Shown piece by piece: positions 42,099 to 51,878 of a stretch of DNA of 64,000 nucleotides (position 1 is its first letter; the number at the start of each line of letters is the position of its first letter). The notes under the pieces are model-generated. The model worked only from the letters and a program-made list of their open reading frames with translations, ran no database searches and was not told the origin of the DNA. The DNA is from CAYPGT01 sp964512985 (GTDB taxonomy: Bacteria > Cyanobacteriota > Vampirovibrionia > LMEP-6097). The position numbers were made by a program, and so were the translations under genes. The stretch is from contig CAZELI010000004.1 in assembly GCA_964512985.1 (NCBI GenBank), forward strand, positions 1 through 64,000, given 5' to 3'.

Positions 42099-44330
42099 TT
42101 ATAGCACACTAAAGTCACCCATCTCCGATAATATTGAGTGAGCATAGCTAACTAAAGCTTGGCGATTGGCTTTGATCTTTTCGTCTTGTGCATTGACTAA
42201 AACATTATCAAAGAAGTCATTGATAGGTTTAATGATGTTCAGTATCACTGTTGCACTTAATATCGGTTCATATGCAAGGTTTTGTTGTTGCAAGGCTTGC
42301 ATTGAATCAATCGCTTCAAGGAATTTAGTTTCATATTCACCTTCAAACAATGCTGTATTAATCTGGCTACGTTCTACTTTAGATGATTTGCTAGCTATAT
42401 TAGCGATTCTGTTAACAGCTTCTACAAGTTTACTGTGATCAGCAGGACGTTCTTTAGTAGAGAGTATCAAGTGGATCATCATATGAGATTTGTTTAGTTC
42501 TACAAGTACATTTGGTCTACTGATTGCAGCCTTATTAACAACTGCATCTTTATGGTATATGTCTAATACAAATGGTAAGCGAGATTCAATGAATTCTTTC
42601 ACCTTAGTATTGCAGCCTTCCCAATTAAGCTCTGGAACTTTTACTTCTTTGCGATCTTCGCCTCTGCCACGAATCTTGGTGATTATATCTCCATCACCAA
42701 ATTCTTCTCTTTGTAAGTTCACAACGTAATCTACTAAAGCATCTACATTAATAATCAAATGTCCATGAAGAATAGTTTCTAACATGCCATTAGCCTGCCT
42801 ACGTAATGCAAACGGATCAGCAGAACCGCTTGGTATATTACCCAAAGCAAAAGCACAAACTATGTTATCAAGCTTATCTGCGACAGCTAGAAGCTTGCCG
42901 CCAATGCTAGGTGCTTCTTTATCACCAGAGAATCGTGGTTGATAATGCTCAGCAATGCTTGTTGCAATAATTGGATCTAGTCCTTCTTTTAGTGCATAAA
43001 CACCACCTACTTCACCTTGAAGCTCAGTAAACTCAAACACTAGATTGGTAGTCAGGTCAGCTTTACAAAGTAAAGCAGCTTGGAGAATGGATTCTGCGAT
43101 TTGATCGTTAAGAATATTGTGAGAACCTTTATGGGGGTTACGTGGGTAAGTTTCTTTAATTTCCTCTAGAAGATATTTAACTATTTTTACTAGTCTTTTG
43201 GACTTTTGTAACATAGTACCTTTCGTAGAATTGAGCTTCTCTAGTTTAGCTACTCGGTCAGCTAATGTCGTCTTACTGTCCTCTGTAACGAAGAACTCTG
43301 CATCCTTGAATCTTGGTACTATAACTTTCTCGTTACCAGATTTAATATTGGTGCGAGCTTCTTCTCTTGGATTATTACTAATAGCTATGAAATACGGTAA
43401 TAAACGATGTTCGCTTACACCATTAATATCATCAGCTACATAGTTCACTTCTATAGGTATGTATCTTTGATGATGAATCATAACTGTCTTGAGTACACAG
43501 TCTGGGATCTCTAAAAACTTGTGATCAAAGCTACAAAGAATCGGTGAAGGGTTTTCTGTGATTTGTACTACTTCGTCTAGTAAGTCATCATCTATAACTA
43601 TCTTACCGTCTATGGTCTTAGCTAATTTCTCTGCTTCACTAAGAATTTTTTCGCGGCGTTTGACTGGATCGATGTAGCAGCCTTGTTTTTCAAGTTGAGA
43701 AACATATTGTTCCTTAGAATGAATTTCAAATTTCTCTGGACCTAAGAAACGATGTCCATAGCTGATAGAGCCAGCTTTAAGTCCTTCTATATCAATATCT
43801 AATACCTCTCTACCTTTAGCAGAAATTATTAAAGCTGCAATCCATTGCAGTGGGCGCGCGAACTTCAGATCACCATTAGCCCAGCGCATAAATCTGGTGC
43901 CTGTAGTGCTAGCAATAATTAAAGGTATTTTCTCTTCAAGTACAGCCTTAGGTGTCTGACCATGCACTTTCTGTCTAGTATGTAAGTAACCATCTTTAAA
44001 ATACAGATCCTTATCAGTTACATTGTTTTTCTTCGCAAAGCCAAGTGCAGCTTGAGTTAGAGAGCCATCTGTAGCTTTAGCAATAGTCTCAGGTGGTCCT
44101 TTGATTTCTAATTCTTTATCTATGGTATCTAATGGCAAGTCATCTATATAAAAAAACAAACGACGAGGAGTACAGTAAGTCTCTACTACTAAGTTGCTAC
44201 TAATGCTGGCATCGCTTAAAGCTTTAGTAAGTCCTTCTTTGATATGATTAGTTATAGAAGTAATCTGACCTGCTGGTAATTCTTCAGCTCCTATCTCCAA
44301 GAAAAATGCACCTATGTTCTCATTAGTCAT
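42099..44330 (-). CDS. glyS: Glycyl-tRNA synthetase beta subunit
   Basis: A 743-residue GlyS of the two-subunit (alpha2beta2) bacterial enzyme. The family start FFLEIGAEELPAGQI is present, as is FMRWANGDLKFARPLQWI and the HD-like region ALGNIPSGSADPFALRRQANGM. The alpha subunit gene is not in this window. I chose the ATG at 44330; its first codons overlap the divergent yidD start by 17 bases. Confidence 0.96.
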   Translation of the reverse strand: MTNENIGAFFLEIGAEELPAGQITSITNHIKEGLTKALSDASISSNLVVETYCTPRRLFFYIDDLPLDTIDKELEIKGPPETIAKATDGSLTQAALGFAKKNNVTDKDLYFKDGYLHTRQKVHGQTPKAVLEEKIPLIIASTTGTRFMRWANGDLKFARPLQWIAALIISAKGREVLDIDIEGLKAGSISYGHRFLGPEKFEIHSKEQYVSQLEKQGCYIDPVKRREKILSEAEKLAKTIDGKIVIDDDLLDEVVQITENPSPILCSFDHKFLEIPDCVLKTVMIHHQRYIPIEVNYVADDINGVSEHRLLPYFIAISNNPREEARTNIKSGNEKVIVPRFKDAEFFVTEDSKTTLADRVAKLEKLNSTKGTMLQKSKRLVKIVKYLLEEIKETYPRNPHKGSHNILNDQIAESILQAALLCKADLTTNLVFEFTELQGEVGGVYALKEGLDPIIATSIAEHYQPRFSGDKEAPSIGGKLLAVADKLDNIVCAFALGNIPSGSADPFALRRQANGMLETILHGHLIINVDALVDYVVNLQREEFGDGDIITKIRGRGEDRKEVKVPELNWEGCNTKVKEFIESRLPFVLDIYHKDAVVNKAAISRPNVLVELNKSHMMIHLILSTKERPADHSKLVEAVNRIANIASKSSKVERSQINTALFEGEYETKFLEAIDSMQALQQQNLAYEPILSATVILNIIKPINDFFDNVLVNAQDEKIKANRQALVSYAHSILSEMGDFSVL

Positions 44331-44535
44331 CAAGAAAACAATTCTAACACTAATTAAGTTTTATCAAGCTACAGCTGGATTTCGCCAGCCTTGCTGTAGA
44401 TATACTCCTACCTGTTCTCAATATGCATTAGAAGCTTTGGATAAATATGGAATTATCAAAGGATTAGGTTTAAGTTTTAAGCGAGTGGTTTCTTGTCATC
44501 CCTTCGGTAGTTCTGGATATGATCCAGTAGAATGA
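44314..44535 (+). CDS. yidD: YidD, membrane protein insertion efficiency factor
   Basis: A 73-residue protein with the YidD hallmark RYTPTCSQYALEALDKYG and CHPFGSSGYDPV, and an N-terminal amphipathic helix (LTLIKFYQ). It assists YidC in inserting membrane proteins, and yidC lies 1.1 kb downstream on the same strand. Its 5' end overlaps that of glyS on the other strand, so the two start regions constrain each other. Confidence 0.92.
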   Translation: MFSLVIKKTILTLIKFYQATAGFRQPCCRYTPTCSQYALEALDKYGIIKGLGLSFKRVVSCHPFGSSGYDPVE

Positions 44536-44552
44536 GCTAATATATATTCCTG

Positions 44553-45365
44553 ATGAAATTTAAAGCAGCAGTAATTCAACTCAATTCAGGTATCAACAAG
44601 CATGAAAATCTTGTGAAGGTAGAAAAATTCATACTTGAAGCTTGCTCTAATCAGGCTCAGTTTATAGCTCTACCCGAAGTATTTAATTTAAGAGGTATTC
44701 ATGATGAGAGTAGTGAGAATGCTGAGAATATGAATGTTGGAGAAACTATTCAATTACTAAAAAAACTTGCCGGTGAGAATAAAGTATGGATACTAGCAGG
44801 TAGTATGATGATTAAAGCTCCTCAGGGACTGCCTTACAATACTTCTTTACTGGTTTCGCCTGAAGGTGAGATTAATGCTACTTATAAAAAAATACACTTG
44901 TTTGATATGCTACAAGGAACGACGCAGATACGTGAATCAGATAGAAACCAATCTGGGACTAATTCTCAAGTGGCGACTTTTAATATTGGAGGACATGATT
45001 ATAAACTTGGTATGAGTATTTGTTACGACTTGAGATTCCCTGAACTATATCGAGAATATACTAAGGATCGTGTAGAGCTGATAACTATTCCAAGTGCTTT
45101 CACTCATTACACTGGTCAAGCTCATTGGCAAGTTCTTTGTAGAGCTAGGGCTATAGAAAATCAAGCTTATGTCATTGCTCCTAATCAATGTGGTAGCGGC
45201 GGTACAGTGCGAAGCTATGGACATTCATTGATAATAGATCCTTGGGGAGAGATACTTGCTGAAGCTTCTGGAGATAAGGAAGAAGTTATTTATGCTGACA
45301 TAGACCTTACTAGATTGCAAGAAATACGTAGTAAATTGCCAGTACTAGAGCATAGGAAGCTATAA
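44553..45365 (+). CDS. Carbon-nitrogen hydrolase, Nit1/Nit2 type
   Basis: A 270-residue nitrilase-superfamily enzyme with the Glu-Lys-Cys triad: ALPEVFNLRG, YKKIHLFDM and SICYDLRFPELYR. The closest group by motif (KIHLFD, then SAFT) is deaminated glutathione amidase/omega-amidase. With gshB nearby, repair of damaged glutathione is plausible. Its stop codon lies inside the first of two 20-bp direct repeats. Confidence 0.88.
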   Translation: MKFKAAVIQLNSGINKHENLVKVEKFILEACSNQAQFIALPEVFNLRGIHDESSENAENMNVGETIQLLKKLAGENKVWILAGSMMIKAPQGLPYNTSLLVSPEGEINATYKKIHLFDMLQGTTQIRESDRNQSGTNSQVATFNIGGHDYKLGMSICYDLRFPELYREYTKDRVELITIPSAFTHYTGQAHWQVLCRARAIENQAYVIAPNQCGSGGTVRSYGHSLIIDPWGEILAEASGDKEEVIYADIDLTRLQEIRSKLPVLEHRKL

Positions 45366-45493
45366 AAAGTGTCCAGTAGATCAATTTTTTATTAAATCCT
45401 GAATCGAGATGAGAGTGTTCTGCCGCGCCGAAGGCGCGGAACCACAATAAAAATGGAATTTTAGAAATAATTTTATAAAAAGTGTCCAGTAGA
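45361..45493. repeat. Short family C copy between 20-bp direct repeats
   Basis: TATAAAAAGTGTCCAGTAGA occurs at 45361-45380 and, identically, at 45474-45493. Between them are 93 bases with a shortened family C repeat (about 45394-45462, CGCGCCGAAGGCGCG). The second copy forms the left arm of the terminator after the nitrilase gene; the first copy is an orphan arm. This looks like an insertion with duplication of its target. Confidence 0.7.
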
Positions 45494-45518
45494 GGCCGGG
45501 GGCAAAACGGACACTTTT
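45477..45518 (+). terminator. Intrinsic terminator after the nitrilase gene
   Basis: AAAAGTGTCC and GGACACTTTT form a ten-pair stem around a loop of about 20 bases, followed by T-rich sequence. Its left arm is duplicated 113 bases upstream. Confidence 0.75.
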
Positions 45519-45596
45519 GCTTATCTTAATTCAAAGCTTAAAATAAACTAACTACTCAGGTACATTAACCTTATCGTTATAGAATCTATAAAGCGC

Positions 45597-46712
45597 ATGG
45601 ACATATCTGATATTACATATTTAATTTTTATACCGCTTCTTAACTCGATTCATGAATTAACTCAGAGCTTTGGTTTGCAAAGTTTTGGTTGGTCTATTGT
45701 GTTCCTTACTGCTGCAGTCAAACTGATTCTCACTCCCCTCACTTATAAACAAATTAAGAGTACTAGAAAAATGCAGAAGGTGCAGCCTCTGATGAAAAAA
45801 CTTCAAGAGGACTTCAAGAAGAAAGAAGAGAAACTTAAAGACGATCCAACTAAGCTCCAAGCAGCGAGAATGGAGTTCCAGCAGAAGATGATGGGTTTCT
45901 ATAAAGAAAACGAGATTAATCCGCTTGGTGGCTGTTTACCATTATTGATTCAGATGCCGATATTGATTGGTTTGTTCTGGACCTTTTCTGGAGCGCCTTT
46001 CAAGGCTAAGCCAATTTACGTGGATGTGAAAGTTGTTTCTCAAGCTGAAGCTCATAAGAAAGAAGTTAAGCCTTGTGGTTGCGGCGAGATATTCGTAGAT
46101 GCTCAAGGTAGAAAAGCAAGAATATTGCTTAATGCTAAGAAGGTTACCTTGGTTGAGGGAGAAGAGTTTAAGATTACTGCGGCTCGTTCTACTGGTGAAG
46201 CTGAGTTTAATCCTAAGCAAATTCATTGGAGCTTCTTCAATCAGGCTACTAGTAATGAGTTTGCTAATTTAGTTGTAAACGAAGATGGCTCTGCAATAGT
46301 GAAAGCTGTTAAGGCTGGTGGTACAGCTAAAGTAGAAGCCGATCTACCACAAACACTTAAGAATGATAGTTTCCTTTTCATTGATGATTTTGGTGATACT
46401 GGAATTTATAATAAGGAAGCTAATAAAATTAATATCGATATTCTAATTCTAGTTGCATTATTTGGATTGAGTATTTGGCTGTCCACAGCACTGAATTCTC
46501 CTAAGCTACCACCACTTAAACCTGGTGAAGTAGAAGATCCACAGACAGCAATGCAAAGAAGCATGTCTACTATGATGCCAATCATGATGACAGGCATGAT
46601 GCTCATTATCCCTCTTCCTGCAGGGGCCTTGCTCTACATGATAGTTTCAGGCTTTATACAAGCTGGACAAACTTACTTTGCGATGAAGCGATATGACAAG
46701 AAGTTAGCTTAA
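45597..46712 (+). CDS. yidC: Membrane protein insertase YidC/Oxa1 with inserted domain
   Basis: A 371-residue insertase. The core has helices at about residues 30-50, 110-132, 280-300 and 325-360, with INPLGGCLPLLIQMPILIGLFW as the family signature. Unlike ordinary YidC, about 135 residues (140-275) are inserted in the extracytoplasmic loop between the second and third core helices. Part of this (ILLNAKKVTLVEGEEFKI to GGTAKVEA) resembles a BIG2-type immunoglobulin-like fold. The large periplasmic domain that Gram-negative YidC has before the core is absent. Confidence 0.92.
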   Translation: MDISDITYLIFIPLLNSIHELTQSFGLQSFGWSIVFLTAAVKLILTPLTYKQIKSTRKMQKVQPLMKKLQEDFKKKEEKLKDDPTKLQAARMEFQQKMMGFYKENEINPLGGCLPLLIQMPILIGLFWTFSGAPFKAKPIYVDVKVVSQAEAHKKEVKPCGCGEIFVDAQGRKARILLNAKKVTLVEGEEFKITAARSTGEAEFNPKQIHWSFFNQATSNEFANLVVNEDGSAIVKAVKAGGTAKVEADLPQTLKNDSFLFIDDFGDTGIYNKEANKINIDILILVALFGLSIWLSTALNSPKLPPLKPGEVEDPQTAMQRSMSTMMPIMMTGMMLIIPLPAGALLYMIVSGFIQAGQTYFAMKRYDKKLA

Positions 46713-46730
46713 GAGTAATCATTTAAGAAA

Positions 46731-46910
46731 ACGAGTACCCGTAATCCTTACAATTATGAGCATAGGCGTCAATTTAAGCGGAAAATCTCGTCATCCTGAG
46801 GAGGAGCCGAAGGCGACGACGTAAGGATCCACTACTACGAATAGTCTATTAGTAAGAGTGGATCCTTACGACCGCTTCGCGGTCTCAGGATGACGGATTA
46901 CGGGTATCGG
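46731..46910. repeat. Palindromic repeat family A, copy 2, with outer arms
   Basis: Core 46789-46894 (CGTCATCCTGAGG ... GGATGACG). Outer arms ACCCGTAATCC (from 46737) and GGATTACGGGTATCGG (to 46910) match the outer arms of the family B copy at 62.9 kb, so families A and B share a flanking module. It fills the gap between convergent yidC and nagZ. Confidence 0.85.
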
Positions 46911-46912
46911 TT

Positions 46913-48355
46913 TTAATTGAAGGCTGTTGAAACTGCTCTAAAATGCACCCTATTACCACCAAACAGATGCACTTCAGCACCTTTATCAGGCATGTCACAA
47001 GAGCATTGAATTATACTCCATTGCCCGGCTTGGCGTAATTGGATAATAAAATTATCCTCCGCAATATTATTTACGGTCTGGAAACTAAGTATAAGAAGAT
47101 TAGCATAAGCATTCAAAAACTCTAGCGAAGTTTCTTTACCAGTGAATTTATAACAATCAAGTTTAAAAATATTTTTGATAATGTCAAGTTCCAGCTTAGG
47201 ATGATCGTAAATTAATACTGCTGTAGAGCCTTCTCTAAGTAGCTCACGGATTTCATTTATAGGCTTAGACCACTCTATCGCGCTTTCAATAATCTTGAGC
47301 ATTTTAGAATTCTTATTGTTGATGTCATTGATTGGCATACCAGGCTTAGGCTGCCATTGATAACCATTAAGTAATTCTATGCTGCGATAATAAGCATCAT
47401 AAAGTGCTTTATTGTTTTCGCGTGCTTGATCATTAAGATAGCGACTAGCCTGCAAAGCATCATCTAGATTGGTATTCCAGGTGACTAGGTTATTACCGGC
47501 TTCTATCATTCTCTTCGCCAGTTCTGGATAGCTACCATATTGAGCTAGGGCTTTCATGGTGATCTCATCACTGATAACTAATCCTTTAAACCCTAAGCTC
47601 GTTCTTAATTCTTCTTGAATAAGCTTGGCTGAAATGCTTGCAGGTAATTCTTGAGAATCATAATCTGTCTTACTTATAAGATGTGCTGACATCACTGACT
47701 CAGCGCCGCAGTCTATTGCAGCGATAAATGGTTTAAGGTGTTCAAGGTACTCGTTAAGAGTATAGTTCTGTACAGGCAACGCTAGATGTGAATCTATACT
47801 AGTATCACCATGACCAGGGAAATGTTTAACACAGGATTTAATACCATATTCTCTATAAGTTTGAATAATCACTTTAAGCTGCTCAGAGACTATATTAGGA
47901 TCAGCTCCCAGGCTGCGGGTGCCAATAATAGGATTAAGTGGATTGGTAGAGAGGTCTGCACAAGGAGCTAAGACTAAGTTAAACCCAAGTTCAGCAATCT
48001 CATTAGCTAAGATACTACTATGGTCTATTAAAGGTTCACGAGCAAACAATAAGCCTTGCTCCCTTCCCATATTAATGCTGGCTCTGCCTAAGGCTTGCAA
48101 GCTGGGTAAGCTAGTATTAATCTTACGTAAGCGTTCCACCTTACCGCCTTCTTGATCGACGGTAATAATTAAATTATCACCAAGTAAATTCTTAAGTGAA
48201 TTAATTAATTCTTGAACTTGTGCTTTAGATTCAATATTAGTATCATAGAAAATTACTCCAGCTGGATTAATCTCCCTAAGTTTCTCTTCTATATCTTTAG
48301 TAAGTTTAATCCCCTCAAAACCAATAACAAAGAGCTTTCCAAAGTTAGGGTCCAT
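46913..48355 (-). CDS. nagZ: Beta-N-acetylhexosaminidase (GH3)
   Basis: A 480-residue glycoside hydrolase family 3 enzyme: VDQEGGKVERL, the catalytic-histidine motif KHFPGHGDTSID, and the nucleophile aspartate in VISDEITMKAL. NagZ releases N-acetylglucosamine from peptidoglycan fragments in the cytoplasm. There is no signal peptide. It has about 130 extra C-terminal residues compared with E. coli NagZ. It overlaps the mqnA start side by one base, so the two are coupled. Confidence 0.92.
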   Translation of the reverse strand: MDPNFGKLFVIGFEGIKLTKDIEEKLREINPAGVIFYDTNIESKAQVQELINSLKNLLGDNLIITVDQEGGKVERLRKINTSLPSLQALGRASINMGREQGLLFAREPLIDHSSILANEIAELGFNLVLAPCADLSTNPLNPIIGTRSLGADPNIVSEQLKVIIQTYREYGIKSCVKHFPGHGDTSIDSHLALPVQNYTLNEYLEHLKPFIAAIDCGAESVMSAHLISKTDYDSQELPASISAKLIQEELRTSLGFKGLVISDEITMKALAQYGSYPELAKRMIEAGNNLVTWNTNLDDALQASRYLNDQARENNKALYDAYYRSIELLNGYQWQPKPGMPINDINNKNSKMLKIIESAIEWSKPINEIRELLREGSTAVLIYDHPKLELDIIKNIFKLDCYKFTGKETSLEFLNAYANLLILSFQTVNNIAEDNFIIQLRQAGQWSIIQCSCDMPDKGAEVHLFGGNRVHFRAVSTAFN

Positions 48356-49215
48356 TAGATTAGCTCCAATTCCCTGAGGTAGGTATCGAATAATTCTAAT
48401 GAAGCTTGATGATTAATGGTGAAGTCATAATTTAGATTATTGAAATATTTTACTAAGGTAGATTTAGGTAGACCAGTAGATTTATAGGCTTCTATAATGA
48501 GATCTGGAAAATAATCATTAAGACCTTTTTGCTTTAAGTCCACAAAAAACCTGCTTAATTCTTCTCTATCAAGATTAGATTGTTTATTCAGTGCCCAGAC
48601 TCCAAACACCATTGGTAGACCATAGCTTATTTCGTTCCATTCTCTGCCAAGATCAATCACCGTCTCATATTCATGAGCAGTAGAGTTTTCTATTAAGGCT
48701 TCATCTCCAATTAATAGTTTGATTTCCATATCATTGTTATTATCAATAAATGGAATAAACTCGACGAGTTCACCTCGGGAATTATAAAAATTATTATCTC
48801 TGTAATGATAGCCGTATTTTTTTACGAGAATAATTTTTAGAAGATTCACTGAGCTAGCACTTTTATTAGTAACAAATATCTCCCGTGCCATAAATAAATT
48901 ACCACTTGCACCTTTAATGAAGACTAAAACGCTGTCAGCATCTCTAATACTACTAATAGATAATCCATCAATAAGTTCGTATTGGTTACGATTTTTTAAA
49001 TACTCATAACTGGAAATCGGAGCTAAATCAAGCTCTGCATTTCTCAGTTTCTGGTTTAAATCTGCTGGAAACGAATTGATAGTTTGAATAGAGAAAGGTC
49101 TTAGTTCACAACGATTTAAAGCATAATTAATAGGTAAACAATTAACGAAACTGATCTCACCAAGGCGAAGTAGTTTAGTTGCTGATTCAGGATTATCAAT
49201 GAAAACAGGCTGCAC
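48355..49215 (-). CDS. mqnA: Chorismate dehydratase MqnA (futalosine menaquinone pathway)
   Basis: A 286-residue protein of the MqnA/periplasmic-binding fold. Its opening, RLGEISFVNCLPINYAL, is the family hallmark, followed by LDLAPISSYEYL. MqnA makes 3-enolpyruvylbenzoate, the first step of the futalosine route to menaquinone. Other mqn genes are not in view. The start is GTG with TATAAT six bases upstream on the minus strand. A related solute-binding protein is the alternative, but no signal peptide is present. Confidence 0.78.
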   Translation of the reverse strand: MQPVFIDNPESATKLLRLGEISFVNCLPINYALNRCELRPFSIQTINSFPADLNQKLRNAELDLAPISSYEYLKNRNQYELIDGLSISSIRDADSVLVFIKGASGNLFMAREIFVTNKSASSVNLLKIILVKKYGYHYRDNNFYNSRGELVEFIPFIDNNNDMEIKLLIGDEALIENSTAHEYETVIDLGREWNEISYGLPMVFGVWALNKQSNLDREELSRFFVDLKQKGLNDYFPDLIIEAYKSTGLPKSTLVKYFNNLNYDFTINHQASLELFDTYLRELELI

Positions 49216-49221
49216 AAGTCA

Positions 49222-49227
49222 ATTATA
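49222..49227 (-). promoter_or_regulatory. -10 box of mqnA-nagZ
   Basis: TATAAT on the minus strand with six bases to a GTG start codon; the message would be leaderless and start with GTG. Confidence 0.55.
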
Positions 49228-49234
49228 ACGTAAA

Positions 49235-51040
49235 TTAATTCAGCAAACCAGCATAAGCCTGATCTTTCGCGACTAATTCATCATGAGTACCTGCTTCAAT
49301 AATGTTTCCGCCTTGTAAATAAACAATGCGATTACAAGATTTAATAGTACTAAGACGATGAGCAATAATAATTACAGTACGGTCTTGCATTAGCTTATTA
49401 ATAGACTTATAGATATACTCTTGAGATTCATTGTCTAAAGCACTTGTGGGTTCGTCAAGGATAATGATAGGAGCTTTACTGATAAAGGCTCTGGCTAGTG
49501 ATATGCGCTGCTTCTGTCCTATGGATAGTTTAGAGCCTGCTTCCCCAATATTAGTATCTAATCCTTGTTCAAGCTTATCTGCAAACTCCATAACAAACGA
49601 ATCTTGAGCTGCTTTAATGATGTCCTGAGCGTTTGGATTATGGGTACCCAAAGCAATATTTTCTCTGATAGTGCCAGTGAATAATAATGGTTCTTGGGTT
49701 ACTATGGCGATTTGTTTACGTAAATCATTTAGACTAAGCTCAGCAGTATTTATTCCGTCGATTAAAATTTCTCCAGAACTGATCTCATAGAAGCGTGGGA
49801 TTAAGCTCACCAGGCTGGTTTTACCGCCACCACTAGGTCCTACTAAGGCTAGGCTGGATTTAGCTGGTATCTTGAGATTTAAATTAGTGAATAACTGAGT
49901 ATCTTCATATTTGAAATTTACATTTCTAAATTCTAGTTCTCCTCTTACTGGTTTAGAAAACTTAGCTGTTGCTTGGCGAGATATCTCGTCTAACTGAGTT
50001 GGCTCGTCTAGTAATGCATAAACCCTATCTGCAACGCCCAATGCGGATTGCACTATAGTGGCTACTCGTCCAAGGCGTTTCACTGGATCATAAAGTAAGA
50101 TCGAAGTAACGAAGAAAGAAGAAAACTCACCTACAGTAAGCACACCGTCTTTCACAGAGCTCAACCCTATGAAGAGAATAGTTGAGATGCCTATGGCACC
50201 TATGACATTGGTCACAGGAGAAACAAGCGCCATAAAAAACGTCCAGCGTTTATGAAGCTTGTAAAGATTATCAGATTCGATAGTGAATTTATCCTCTCTC
50301 CAAGACTCTAGATTAAAGGCTTTAATAATAGTTTGGTTGCGTAATGTCTCTGAAACAAAGCTACTCATAGTACCAACGTAGTCTTGTCCAAGTTTAGAAT
50401 AATTGCGGATGCCCTTGCCAAGCTTGATTACAGGGATAGCGAACAAAGGAATGGTTACTAGAGAAAGTAAGGTTAGCTTTACATCTAGAATTAATAACCA
50501 AGCGAATAAAAATAAAGCAACAATTCCTTCATTGAAAAGATTCATAATGCTTTCAGCGAGCCACGACTGTAAGCTGTTTAGATCGCTGCTTATTACCGAG
50601 ATAAGAGAACCTGAATCGAATTTTCTTTGTCTTGATAAAGAAAGTAAACTAAGGTGATTATGAAATTCTTCTCTCAGTTTTTTGACTACTAATAAACCAA
50701 GCTTGCGAGAGTTGTATTGAAAGAAGAATTTCAGCACGGCTTCTATCGCAAAGACTGCAACTATCGCTAAGGGTAATACTATATGTAAATTACTAGAATC
50801 TAGATTAGTGAGACTTGAATTAGCTAGCCATGCAGGTATATAAGGCTCTACTTGTTTAGGAATAACACTAAAGGTCTTAAAACCATGCTCCAGAGCGGTA
50901 ATTCCGTCTACTGCAATCTTAACGAACCAAGAAGGCAACACACTAGCTAGTCCGCTAAAGAGCATGCAAAACAGAGTAAAGAAAAATAAGCCTTGAAAAG
51001 GCTTGGCTGTATTGATTAATTTCTTCGTAGTAGGATTCAT
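49235..51040 (-). CDS. ABC exporter, membrane and ATPase domains fused (MsbA-like)
   Basis: A 601-residue half-transporter. Six membrane helices lie in the first 330 residues; the ATPase domain has Walker A GPSGGGKTS, signature LSIGQKQRISLARA and Walker B IIILDEPTSALD. Two copies form an exporter for lipids, drugs or peptides. The MsbA-like group often flips lipid A core or other lipids, but the substrate here is unknown. A TetR-type regulator is divergently encoded 210 bases away and may control it. Confidence 0.92.
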   Translation of the reverse strand: MNPTTKKLINTAKPFQGLFFFTLFCMLFSGLASVLPSWFVKIAVDGITALEHGFKTFSVIPKQVEPYIPAWLANSSLTNLDSSNLHIVLPLAIVAVFAIEAVLKFFFQYNSRKLGLLVVKKLREEFHNHLSLLSLSRQRKFDSGSLISVISSDLNSLQSWLAESIMNLFNEGIVALFLFAWLLILDVKLTLLSLVTIPLFAIPVIKLGKGIRNYSKLGQDYVGTMSSFVSETLRNQTIIKAFNLESWREDKFTIESDNLYKLHKRWTFFMALVSPVTNVIGAIGISTILFIGLSSVKDGVLTVGEFSSFFVTSILLYDPVKRLGRVATIVQSALGVADRVYALLDEPTQLDEISRQATAKFSKPVRGELEFRNVNFKYEDTQLFTNLNLKIPAKSSLALVGPSGGGKTSLVSLIPRFYEISSGEILIDGINTAELSLNDLRKQIAIVTQEPLLFTGTIRENIALGTHNPNAQDIIKAAQDSFVMEFADKLEQGLDTNIGEAGSKLSIGQKQRISLARAFISKAPIIILDEPTSALDNESQEYIYKSINKLMQDRTVIIIAHRLSTIKSCNRIVYLQGGNIIEAGTHDELVAKDQAYAGLLN

Positions 51041-51249
51041 ATTACAAGAACAGGGTTTATTGTAGCTTATTTATATAATTCGGTATTACTGGTTTGTTCT
51101 GAAAAATCATAATAGCTATTCATCATTTTTATTAAAGTAAGAATCAGAGAATTAGGTAAAAATTAGGCAGCATGAATGTCACAAGTAGTATAATTATTTA
51201 GAAAATATTAAGACAAATGACTGAAAAATAACTGATAAATAAATCAAAA

Positions 51250-51867
51250 ATGAACACTGTTGAACTAAAAACTGAGAAGTCCAAACAAACTAGAGCAAAA
51301 ATTCTTAAGATAGCTAAGGATGTTTTTGCAAATAAGGGGTTTAATCACACAACGGTTAAAGATGTCACCCATGCTGCTGGTTTAGGCTATGGAACTTTTT
51401 ATTTATATTTTAAAGACAAGAAAGATGTTTTCTATGCCTTAGTTGAGCAAGTAGAAGATGATCTTTATACAGCTTCTAAGGATGGAAGTGATTTAGATGT
51501 GGATTACGCTAGAGGTCTGAGTTCGTATCGTGCACTGCGGAAGGATTTGAAAGCTATCTTTCAGAGCTTCAGAAATCATTCTAGTATTTTGAAGTTTAGT
51601 AAGGAGCTTGCTGTCTTGGATCCAGCATTTGGTAAGCGTTATGAAGCAATGAGAGCTAGGCTTATTCAACGCACTAAACAAATTCTTGAGAAGAGTACTT
51701 TAGACAATGTTGACTATAATGTAGCAGCCATCGCTATTGCAGGTATGATTGAATCTGTTGCTAATGAATGGAATAATCATGACAGCTCATCCAGCCTTAA
51801 GAGCGATGCAGACATCGACGCAATTCTACCGACAGTAACTAAACTTTATTTTAAAGCAGTATCATAA
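51250..51867 (+). CDS. TetR-family transcription regulator
   Basis: A 205-residue regulator. The N-terminal helix-turn-helix is typical (KQTRAKILKIAKDVFANKG, then TVKDVTHAAGLGYGTFYLYF). The C-terminal ligand domain is unrecognised. It is divergent from the ABC exporter, a usual arrangement for TetR repressors and efflux pumps. The upstream 210 bases are AT-rich without a clear palindrome. Confidence 0.93.
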   Translation: MNTVELKTEKSKQTRAKILKIAKDVFANKGFNHTTVKDVTHAAGLGYGTFYLYFKDKKDVFYALVEQVEDDLYTASKDGSDLDVDYARGLSSYRALRKDLKAIFQSFRNHSSILKFSKELAVLDPAFGKRYEAMRARLIQRTKQILEKSTLDNVDYNVAAIAIAGMIESVANEWNNHDSSSSLKSDADIDAILPTVTKLYFKAVS

Positions 51868-51878
51868 GAATTATTTCT

